Assembly (NCBI GenBank): GCA_022709995.1
Contig: JAKLHU010000188.1
Coordinates: 1-5,129 of the forward strand
Length of the DNA: 5,129 bases
Reading direction: 5' to 3'
DNA from: Verrucomicrobiota bacterium
GTDB taxonomy: Bacteria > Verrucomicrobiota > Lentisphaeria > Oligosphaerales > Oligosphaeraceae
Positions 1-5,129 of this stretch are shown piece by piece. A model generated the notes under the pieces. The model had not been told where the DNA came from and ran no database searches. It saw only the letters and a list, made by a program, of their open reading frames with translations. Numbering within the stretch: position 1 is the first letter of the stretch; the number at the start of each line of letters is the position of its first letter. A program made the position numbers and the translations under genes.

Positions 1-66
1 CTCCCCGCCGACCGGGTGGGCGACACCCGCCCGGCCCCCATCGACGACCCCTGGCCGCCCCTGGGT
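1..66. other. Left-edge sequence with no supported gene
   Basis: These bases follow the ligase stop codon on the minus strand. They are about 83% GC in the first 60 nt. I see no terminator hairpin with a T-tract, no ribosome binding site and no recognisable protein in any frame. Confidence 0.5.
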
Positions 67-1392
67 TCAGTGGTGGATGACGAAGCCGAAGGCTGGGTGC
101 CCCTCGGGGTGGCCGACCGACGCCCGGCCCAGGCCGACGTGGCCTTTGCCGGGAGCGTCGGCGAGCGCCCGTCCGAAGACCCCCTGGCCGCCGGCCGCCA
201 GCCCGCCGGCGATGGCGACCGGCAGGTAGGAGATCGCACTATGCCGGTAGTGAAACATATTGAACAGATTGAGAATGAAAAAGTAAAGGAAAAACACCAG
301 CAAGACGCCCAGGCCCCACCAACCGCATTCCGCCGCCACCATCAGGTAGATCGTCTCCACCAGGCCGTCCTTGTAATCATCCGCGTAAACTTTCCCGACC
401 CGATGTTCGGCATATTCATAGGGAGGGTTGATTTTAATGCCCCAGTTGTTGACGCCAACGCCAAGAATTTTGTCATTGGCCATGTTGCGCGCGGCAATGG
501 CCAGTTTGACCCGGGTGTCGCCGGACGCCTTCGGCGCATACAGGAAACGGTCGACAATGGTTCCACCCATCTTGGCCACCCCGACGCCGCCGACCAGGAA
601 AAGCGCCAACAGAATCTTCATTTTGCGCGCATCCCAGCGCCGGCAAAGCGCCATCGCAGCGACCGGCAGGCAGCCGATCGGGAAAAAAAAGATCGCGCCC
701 CGCGACAGCGTGGAGAAGACGCAACCGGCGGCGGCCACGAAAGCCGCCGGATACAGGTAGCGGTCCCAAAGCGTCTGGCGCTTTTCCAGCCAGTGCGCCA
801 AAAACACCGGCCCCGACATCCCGAAAAACATCGCCATGCTGTTCTGGTGCGCAAATGGCCCCGAGACCTGAAAAATGCCGGTGAAGTATTTTTGCCTGAG
901 CACAACCAGGAGGGCAAAGATGGCCGTCATGCCCAGACCGCGGAAAATCGCTTCCACGTCCCGGGTATGCCGGACATAATTGTAAACGGTGAGAAAACAC
1001 ACCCACATCCACATCATTTTCCAGAGTTCATAGGCACTGTAGAGAAAACTGTCGGCATTGACCAGCGAAAGCACCCCGGCAAGGAAGTACAGCCCGTACG
1101 TCCACCACCCTGGCGGCAGCCAGGTGATGCGCCCGTGCCGCCGAAGAAAAATCGCCCCCAGCAAGGCCAGAGCAAAAAGGTCGGTGAAGGTGGTCTCCAT
1201 CCCGCGCGACGTGCCGCGGTAGAATTTGTCCGGAAAAAAGTTCAAAGACACCCAAACCGAAAGCGCGATGGAGGCGGCATGCACCGTCGCCATCACGCGC
1301 ACGCGCTTTGGATGGCCGATCAGCCATGCCGTCAGCAAAGGCACGCCCACCAGCAAGGCACCGAAAAAAATGATGTACTTGACCGCTAACAA
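67..1392 (-). CDS. O-antigen ligase / polymerase family (Wzy_C-type) membrane protein
   Basis: A polytopic inner-membrane protein of the O-antigen ligase/Wzy superfamily, expected to transfer or polymerise undecaprenyl-linked glycan at the periplasmic face. Visible features are many hydrophobic segments (about residues 5-27, 35-53, 68-84, 96-112, 148-168, 186-200, 212-228, 232-250, 258-276, 348-378), the motif GPFAHQNS (178-185), STLSRGA (227-233), a periplasmic-loop signature GDTRVKLA ... ILGVGVNNWG (291-318), and ETIYLMVAAECGWWGLG (346-362), which is the Wzy_C C-terminal signature. In WaaL ligases that signature is H[NSQ]X9GXX[GTY]; here the His-Asn pair is E346-T347. The start is TTG at 1392: it is the only start codon between the preceding gene's in-frame stop and this point, and the next ATG (residue 34) would delete the first membrane segment. 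Residues from about 401 onward are Gly/His-rich and not hydrophobic, unlike the family, so the true C-terminus is doubtful. It follows the export lipoprotein gene by 30 bp, so the two are probably co-transcribed. Family membership is firm; ligase versus polymerase is not decidable here. Confidence 0.85.
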   Translation of the reverse strand: MLAVKYIIFFGALLVGVPLLTAWLIGHPKRVRVMATVHAASIALSVWVSLNFFPDKFYRGTSRGMETTFTDLFALALLGAIFLRRHGRITWLPPGWWTYGLYFLAGVLSLVNADSFLYSAYELWKMMWMWVCFLTVYNYVRHTRDVEAIFRGLGMTAIFALLVVLRQKYFTGIFQVSGPFAHQNSMAMFFGMSGPVFLAHWLEKRQTLWDRYLYPAAFVAAAGCVFSTLSRGAIFFFPIGCLPVAAMALCRRWDARKMKILLALFLVGGVGVAKMGGTIVDRFLYAPKASGDTRVKLAIAARNMANDKILGVGVNNWGIKINPPYEYAEHRVGKVYADDYKDGLVETIYLMVAAECGWWGLGVLLVFFLYFFILNLFNMFHYRHSAISYLPVAIAGGLAAGGQGVFGRALADAPGKGHVGLGRASVGHPEGHPAFGFVIHH

Positions 1393-1400
1393 AAGGTTTT

Positions 1401-1406
1401 CCCCCC
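1401..1406 (-). promoter_or_regulatory. Probable ribosome binding site for the TTG-started ligase gene
   Basis: On the minus strand a run of six G residues followed by AAAACCTT precedes the TTG codon at 1392, a spacing of 8 nt. Pairing of a G run to the CCUCC anti-Shine-Dalgarno would need a G-U wobble, so the site is acceptable but not canonical. It supports TTG as the start, because no other start codon sits at a useful distance. Confidence 0.45.
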
Positions 1407-1422
1407 GCCGGCACGGCTTCCG

Positions 1423-2493
1423 TCAGTTCCGCGTCGACCAGAACGCAATCGGCGACAGCAGCATGTTGAGCAGCTGTCCGGTCGGGAACAGCTTGCGGAC
1501 AAAGACGTTGTACTCGCTGAAGGCGTCTTTGGGGACATAGACGATGTCATTGGACAGCAGGGCCGGATTGGGAATCTTGCCGTGCAGGACATCGTCGATA
1601 TTGACCCGGTACAGGATCGGGTCGTTCATCCCGCCGCGGATGACAATCACATTTTTCCAGTATTCCTCCTTCAGACCGCGGGCGTTGACAACCGCCTCCA
1701 GCAGCCCCATGTTTTCATACCAGACGATGAAGCTCGGCAGGTTGACCTCGCCCATGACGCCAACCAGGCGGTTGGCCCGGCTGGTGATGTACACGTAGTC
1801 GCCGGGGTGAATGCTGATGTTGTGCAGGGGATCGCCCTCCAAGACCCGCTCGAAGTTCACTGGCAGCCGCTCATTGTTGCGGACGATGAACGAGGACGAG
1901 AAATCAGCCAGCTCAAAGCCCTGGCCATTGAACAGCTCGGTCGGAGTGCCATTGCCCAGCGAGAGAAAGTCAGCCAGACGGATACGGTTGTTGACCGGAT
2001 ACATGCCCGGCTCGTTGACCTTGCCGGCGATGGTCGCCGTCTGGCTGCTGATCGTGCGTGGAATCACCGCCACTTTCGGATTGCGGATATACTCGCTGTA
2101 GCGTTTCTCCAGTTCCTCGACCACTTCCGGCAGAGTCTTGCCCAGCAGGTTGCAGGCGCCCACCAGCATCAGGGCAATCTGCCCGTCCGGAGTGACAACC
2201 ACATCCTGGGCCTCCAACTCGGGATTCTCATACACCTTGATGGTAAAGGTATCGCCGGAATGGATTCGATACGTCGGATATGGCTGTTCCTGAAGACGTT
2301 GCAGCCATGCCAGCTCCCGCGCCCGGTCTTCTTCCGATTTGACGGCCATCTCGGCGATGCTGCCTACCGGGGGCAGCGGCGGGTACTCATCGGCATGGTT
2401 ACAGCCGACTAAGCCGGCCATCGCCACAAGCGTCGACGCCATGACGGCAACCGCTCGACACCGGCGCCGGCAACATGCTGAAAATGGTGACAT
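1423..2493 (-). CDS. Polysaccharide export outer-membrane lipoprotein (Wza/OPX family, Poly_export + SLBB)
   Basis: An outer-membrane polysaccharide export protein forming the exit channel of a Wzy-dependent pathway. The N-terminus has basic residues (RRRCR, 9-13), a hydrophobic stretch (14-30) and a lipobox LVGC with the lipidated Cys at 31. The Poly_export domain spans about 71-145 and opens with YRIHSGDTFTIKVYENPEL; TPDGQIALMLVG (101-112) is the typical continuation. A first SLBB-like domain covers about 151-235 (ATIAGKVNEPGMYPV, then a GDYVYIT strand), and a second covers about 243-322 (VGVMGEVNLPSF ... NDIVYVPK). The last ~30 residues (325-354) are hydrophobic/amphipathic with an aromatic end, so they could match the C-terminal transmembrane helix of Wza. 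Length (356) is close to Wza (about 380). The ATG at 2493 is preceded by AGGAAAG at 6 nt. It lies 73 bp after the co-polymerase gene and 30 bp before the ligase gene, the usual OPX-PCP pairing. No active-site or domain loss is seen. Confidence 0.95.
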   Translation of the reverse strand: MSPFSACCRRRCRAVAVMASTLVAMAGLVGCNHADEYPPLPPVGSIAEMAVKSEEDRARELAWLQRLQEQPYPTYRIHSGDTFTIKVYENPELEAQDVVVTPDGQIALMLVGACNLLGKTLPEVVEELEKRYSEYIRNPKVAVIPRTISSQTATIAGKVNEPGMYPVNNRIRLADFLSLGNGTPTELFNGQGFELADFSSSFIVRNNERLPVNFERVLEGDPLHNISIHPGDYVYITSRANRLVGVMGEVNLPSFIVWYENMGLLEAVVNARGLKEEYWKNVIVIRGGMNDPILYRVNIDDVLHGKIPNPALLSNDIVYVPKDAFSEYNVFVRKLFPTGQLLNMLLSPIAFWSTRN

Positions 2494-2499
2494 GGTTTT

Positions 2500-2506
2500 C
2501 TTTCCT
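2500..2506 (-). promoter_or_regulatory. Ribosome binding site of the export lipoprotein gene
   Basis: AGGAAAG on the minus strand, 6 nt upstream of the ATG at 2493. This is a good Shine-Dalgarno match and fixes the start that also gives a complete lipoprotein signal peptide. Confidence 0.7.
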
Positions 2507-2545
2507 GTCGCAGGGGGGGATAATGAGTGACATCAGCCTGGCCTT

Positions 2546-2560
2546 CCGGCGGGCCGCCGG
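2546..2560. repeat. Short GC-rich palindrome in the intergenic gap
   Basis: CCGGCGG-G-CCGCCGG, a perfect 7-bp inverted repeat around one central base, starts about 7 bp beyond the co-polymerase stop codon in the 73-bp gap before the export lipoprotein gene. On the transcribed strand no T-tract follows, so it is not a convincing intrinsic terminator. It could be an mRNA hairpin that separates or stabilises the two cistrons, or chance in a GC-rich gap. I see no -10/-35 pair in this gap that I would defend. Confidence 0.4.
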
Positions 2561-2566
2561 CGGTCG

Positions 2567-4582
2567 TCAGGTCCGCAGGATGCTCCAGTATTTTTTCCGA
2601 ACATGGGTAAGAACACAGCCGATGCGGTGTTCCGCCAGCCGCGCATCATCGTCGAGCGCCGCCAAGGAGCTTTTCTTGTCCCGGTCGAACGTCGCCAGCA
2701 AAACCGTATAATCAGCCAACTGGCACAGCTGGTCAAAAATCGGGTCATAGAGCTTGCTCTTGCCGTCCCGCGCAAAGATGATCAGGGAAAAATGCGGTTC
2801 CAGCGCCTTGATGTCGGCGTTGAGCAAGTCAAGCTCGGCCTGGCTCAAAACCAAGGAGTTGCTGCAATAAAACACGCCGTGATTGCCGTTCTTTTCGATG
2901 GCGATCAGGTCATCGTCCAGTTCGCTGCGGTGACGCGGCGACGCCGGCGGACCCTCCTTCGCCGGCGGCGCCGCCGGGGAGAACGAAAGCCAGAAGGCCT
3001 GGATGCCATTGATGCCGAAGTTCTGGTTCCAGCTGGCCCTGACTTCCGCCGTCATGGCGTTCGGCGACAGCTCCGCCAAGAAAATCCGCCGTCCCTGGCC
3101 AAGATGGCCGCGCATGCGCATGAAAACACGTTGCAGGCACGCTTCCATCTCCTTGCCGCCGACTTCGTTCCGGGCCGGCAGCATCCCCAGAAAACTCACA
3201 TTGCCGCCCAGATTGAAATTCTTCGGGCTGCGGAGGCGCCCGAAGGCGAAATCCCAGCCGAAGAACAGCACCAGCAGCAGCCCGGCGACCAGGCAGCCGG
3301 CGCCGCCCGCCAGTATCAGCAGGCGGGAACGATTGCTGGATGGCTGCTTCGCCGGCGAGGCATATTCCAGCACCGACAGATCCGGAACGGCTGAATTCAG
3401 CAGCATTTCCATGTCGTTGATCGTCGCATCAAGCTGATTGATGGTCGTCGTCAGCGTCTCGATGTTGCGCTGATTTTCCAGATAGCCGCCGAGCATCTTC
3501 AGACGTTCCGGAACCACCTTCTGCAGCTCCGCCACCCGTTTTACTCTGATCTCGTTGATTTTGACCAGGCCGGCCAGCTGGACTTCGGCCTTGTTCTTGT
3601 TTTCCTCCAAGGCCATGCGCACCTGATTGGCAATGTAGACTTCCTCGTCGGGCTTCAGCTCCTTGCTGGTGGTCTCGGCCAGTTTCTGTCTGACATTGGC
3701 CAGTTCACTGGTCAAGGCCATCACCCGGGGATTGTTGTCGGTAAATTTCACTCGCATCGCGTCCAGCGTCCCTTGCAGGGTGTCGACGGCGGAAGTGTCG
3801 GTGGTGCGGATCCGTCGCAGATACGGCACCTCCGTCGGAACAACAGTCATCAGACGTTCCGATTCGGCAATCACGGCCTGCAGCTGCACCATCTCGGCGC
3901 GGTCGGCTTCAATCTGCCCCATAACCTGCACAATCTCGGCGCTCAAGCGGCTCCACTCCTGCTCCGGACTGAGAAAACTATCGGGCGACGCCAACATGAT
4001 TTTGGCCGCCTCCAATTCCGCCAGCCTGGTCTGCAGCTTGATCCGCCGCTGCTGGCGCTGGTCCAACATGCCGCGCAGCGTGCTGTTCTGCATTTCAACA
4101 TAAGCCGCCAACACGACGTCCACAACGGAATTGGCGATTTCAGCCGCCAGGTTGGCGTTGTTGTAACTGGCGCTGATGACAATGATGTTGGGCTTGTTCT
4201 TGTTCAGCTCCACGGTCACCAGAGACGCCAGCGCGGCCGCCTCCGGCGGCGCCAGATTCAACCGCTTCGCCACTTCCTGAAGATGCATGGCGCTGCCGGC
4301 GAATTCCGATATCACCTTGGTGTCCATTTGCTTGTAAAAGCTCGGAACCCGGTCGGACCGGATTTGATGAAACAGCCGGGCCTGGCTCTGCCAACGCCGC
4401 ATGGATTTTTTCTGGATGGCGCCCAGGACGACAGTCAACGCGACGGCGACGACCGCCAGCACCAGCAGAAAGAACCACAGGCGGCGCTTGACCTCCAGCA
4501 GGAACACGCGCCAGTCGTAGCGGGCAAAGGGATTCATCCCGGCGTCGCTCTCGGCGTTCTGGATTAAATTTAAGTCTTCCAT
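2567..4582 (-). CDS. Wzz/Wzc-type polysaccharide co-polymerase with degenerate BY-kinase-like C-terminal domain
   Basis: An inner-membrane chain-length determinant/co-polymerase of 671 residues. Order of parts: a short cytoplasmic N-terminus; Wzz domain start with TM1 at about 35-56; a Wzz core with ISASYNNANLAAEIANSVV (136-154); long coiled-coil-like periplasmic stretches (about 165-245 and 285-395) including the KFTDNNPRVMALTSEL motif (279-294); a GNVR-like end with the Pro/Ser-rich ASPAKQPSSNRSR (408-420); TM2 at 421-443; then 228 cytoplasmic residues. That tail has the layout of a Wzc tyrosine-kinase domain but lacks Walker A, A' and B residues and a C-terminal Tyr cluster. The same frame stays open upstream to 5110, but codons before 4582 encode an Arg/Trp/Pro-rich sequence overlapping another gene, so I start at ATG 4582 (MEDLNLIQ), 1 bp after the upstream stop (TAACATG). 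A second possible start is Met16. No strong Shine-Dalgarno is present, consistent with translational coupling. Its neighbour is the OPX partner. Confidence 0.92.
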   Translation of the reverse strand: MEDLNLIQNAESDAGMNPFARYDWRVFLLEVKRRLWFFLLVLAVVAVALTVVLGAIQKKSMRRWQSQARLFHQIRSDRVPSFYKQMDTKVISEFAGSAMHLQEVAKRLNLAPPEAAALASLVTVELNKNKPNIIVISASYNNANLAAEIANSVVDVVLAAYVEMQNSTLRGMLDQRQQRRIKLQTRLAELEAAKIMLASPDSFLSPEQEWSRLSAEIVQVMGQIEADRAEMVQLQAVIAESERLMTVVPTEVPYLRRIRTTDTSAVDTLQGTLDAMRVKFTDNNPRVMALTSELANVRQKLAETTSKELKPDEEVYIANQVRMALEENKNKAEVQLAGLVKINEIRVKRVAELQKVVPERLKMLGGYLENQRNIETLTTTINQLDATINDMEMLLNSAVPDLSVLEYASPAKQPSSNRSRLLILAGGAGCLVAGLLLVLFFGWDFAFGRLRSPKNFNLGGNVSFLGMLPARNEVGGKEMEACLQRVFMRMRGHLGQGRRIFLAELSPNAMTAEVRASWNQNFGINGIQAFWLSFSPAAPPAKEGPPASPRHRSELDDDLIAIEKNGNHGVFYCSNSLVLSQAELDLLNADIKALEPHFSLIIFARDGKSKLYDPIFDQLCQLADYTVLLATFDRDKKSSLAALDDDARLAEHRIGCVLTHVRKKYWSILRT
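2570..3253 (-). other. Pseudo-BY-kinase domain (co-polymerase residues 444-671)
   Basis: After TM2 the chain continues as FLGMLPARNEV (464-474), corresponding to the vLGviP segment of Wzc/CpsD kinases, then EMEACLQRVFMRMRGHL (478-494), matching the EAfRxLRtnl helix. The P-loop position reads AELSPNAMTAEV (503-514), with M510 where the catalytic Lys is expected. The A' position reads IQAFWLSFS (527-535) without the expected Asp residues. The Walker B position reads FSLIIFARDG (598-607), with F603 in place of Asp. The later QLADYTVLLATFDRDKKSSL (621-640) and RIGCVLTH (653-660) match the closing strands of the fold. A Pro/Ala-rich insert occupies about 534-550. The chain ends KKYWSILRT without a tyrosine cluster. 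The fold assignment is inferred from motif order only. Confidence 0.65.
2962..2977. repeat. 16-bp perfect palindrome inside the co-polymerase gene
   Basis: CCGGCGGCGCCGCCGG equals its own reverse complement. It encodes the PAAPP part of the Pro/Ala-rich insert of the degenerate kinase-like domain. It shares both arms with the intergenic palindrome at 2546-2560. It may be simply a low-complexity Pro/Ala codon run, or a small palindromic insertion tolerated in a domain free of catalytic constraint. Confidence 0.4.
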
Positions 4583-4583
4583 G

Positions 4584-5129
4584 TTAATTGAACCGTTTCC
4601 AAAGGGTGAGGAAATGCGCAACCTCCCGGGGGTCGGCCGTCTCACGGGCCAACAGGCGATCCAGCCTGACCAACAGCCAATACTGCGGCGGCATGGCGCA
4701 ACCGGCGCCACCCCCCCTCGACAGACCGTAAACAGCATTGAGAAGATAATTCTTCCACCAAACGCCGCCCCGCACTTCGGCGCTGGCCAGCTGGTCCCGC
4801 AAGCCCAGGCCCGCGGACGGCGGCAGGCGGCAAGCCAAGCTGGCGGCCAATACTTGCCGCCACTGCGCCCGGAGACCGGCCGCCAACCCGGAGGCGTCGC
4901 CGGCGACGTCCCGAGAGGGATGCGTCTTGAACGCCACGGCCGCCTCATAACACTCGCACAATCCGCGGCTGGCGGAGGAATCGCCCAGCCGCTCCGCCAC
5001 GGCTGGCAGGCGGCGGCGGCGAAGGCCCAGGTCGAAGTCATACTGGCCGGCGGCGATGAGCAAAGCGTCACCGCAGCCCAGGGCGCACTTGTGCAGATTG
5101 CGCCAGACAAAATCGCGTTCCGCCGGCCC
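4584..5129 (-). CDS. Unrecognised helical protein, C-terminal part (5' end outside window)
   Basis: An open frame of 181 codons enters from the right edge without a stop and ends with TAA at 4586-4584, 1 bp before the co-polymerase ATG. I do not recognise the family with certainty. The visible part begins ERDFVWRNLHKCALGCGDALLIAAGQYD, a helix-rich pattern with an (A)LGxGDALLIAxGxY signature. It continues with CECYEAAVAFKTHPS and a less conserved second half containing VWWKNYLLNAVYG and PQYWLLVRLDRLLARE. There is no signal peptide or membrane segment in this part, so it is probably cytoplasmic. The RN-KxxLxxGDALLxxxGxY pattern recalls helical domains that follow nucleotidyltransferase domains, but the N-terminus needed to test this is missing. 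An internal TTG (5063) is not a likely true start because the frame is protein-like upstream of it. Position and spacing imply co-expression, perhaps translational coupling, with the co-polymerase. Confidence 0.72.
   Translation of the reverse strand, partial: GPAERDFVWRNLHKCALGCGDALLIAAGQYDFDLGLRRRRLPAVAERLGDSSASRGLCECYEAAVAFKTHPSRDVAGDASGLAAGLRAQWRQVLAASLACRLPPSAGLGLRDQLASAEVRGGVWWKNYLLNAVYGLSRGGGAGCAMPPQYWLLVRLDRLLARETADPREVAHFLTLWKRFN

Noticed and set aside
16..1389. A 457-codon open frame on the plus strand opposite the ligase gene
   Set aside because: It yields a hydrophilic His/Arg/Pro/Gln-rich product without a recognisable domain and mirrors a clear multi-spanning membrane protein on the other strand. 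It is a GC-driven antisense shadow.
1582..2412. A 276-codon plus-strand open frame opposite the export lipoprotein gene
   Set aside because: No domain or plausible ribosome binding site; the minus strand carries a complete, motif-bearing OPX protein over the same bases.
2546..2560. Intrinsic terminator between the co-polymerase and export genes
   Set aside because: The hairpin is GC-rich but no T-run follows on the transcribed strand, and the spacing favours one transcript.
2941..3000. Frameshift inside the co-polymerase kinase-like domain explaining the missing motifs
   Set aside because: The frame remains coherent on both sides of the Pro/Ala insert, with hydrophobic core strands before and after it, and the missing P-loop lies upstream of the insert, so a local indel does not account for the loss.
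2603..3394. Plus-strand open frames opposite the co-polymerase gene (this one and another at 3773-4567)
   Set aside because: Products are Arg/Gln/His-rich and low in complexity, as expected for the antisense of an Ala/Leu-rich coding sequence.
1..5129. CRISPR array, tRNA/rRNA, insertion sequence or attachment site
   Set aside because: I found no spaced direct repeats, cloverleaf-like segments, transposase motifs or terminal inverted repeats by eye on either strand.

Overview
The window holds part of one polysaccharide-assembly operon. All genes lie on the minus strand and read from the right end of the window to the left. In transcription order they are: (1) the 3' part of an unrecognised, probably cytoplasmic helical protein (5129-4584, cut by the window edge); (2) a Wzz/Wzc-type inner-membrane polysaccharide co-polymerase, 671 residues (4582-2567), whose C-terminal domain looks like a BY-kinase that has lost its nucleotide-binding motifs; (3) a Wza/OPX-type outer-membrane polysaccharide export lipoprotein, 356 residues (2493-1423); (4) a multi-spanning O-antigen ligase/polymerase (Wzy_C) family protein, 441 residues as read (1392-67). 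The gaps are 1 bp, 73 bp and 30 bp. I see no divergent gene, tRNA, rRNA, CRISPR array or mobile element.

Together the three recognised genes form the core of a Wzy-dependent export machine. The ligase/polymerase-like protein would join lipid-linked repeat units at the periplasmic face, the co-polymerase would control chain length and bridge the periplasm, and the OPX lipoprotein would form the outer-membrane exit. No glycosyltransferase, flippase or active tyrosine kinase is visible here; these would have to lie outside the window.

The organism is a diderm bacterium, because it has a lipobox-bearing OPX protein. Most of the window is moderately GC-rich. The gene set and the ligase subtype (GLVETIYL... 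motif) remind me of exopolysaccharide loci of the PVC group (Lentisphaerota/Kiritimatiellota/Verrucomicrobiota), but this is a weak impression and no marker gene settles it.

Three points deserve attention. The co-polymerase carries a pseudo-BY-kinase domain. The ligase-family protein has Glu-Thr where WaaL-type ligases have the essential His-Asn. The last ~240 bases at the left edge (about 77% GC, against about 35% in the next 60 bases) encode a ligase C-terminus that no longer looks like a membrane protein, which may be divergence, a frameshift, or a chimeric or poor-quality contig end.
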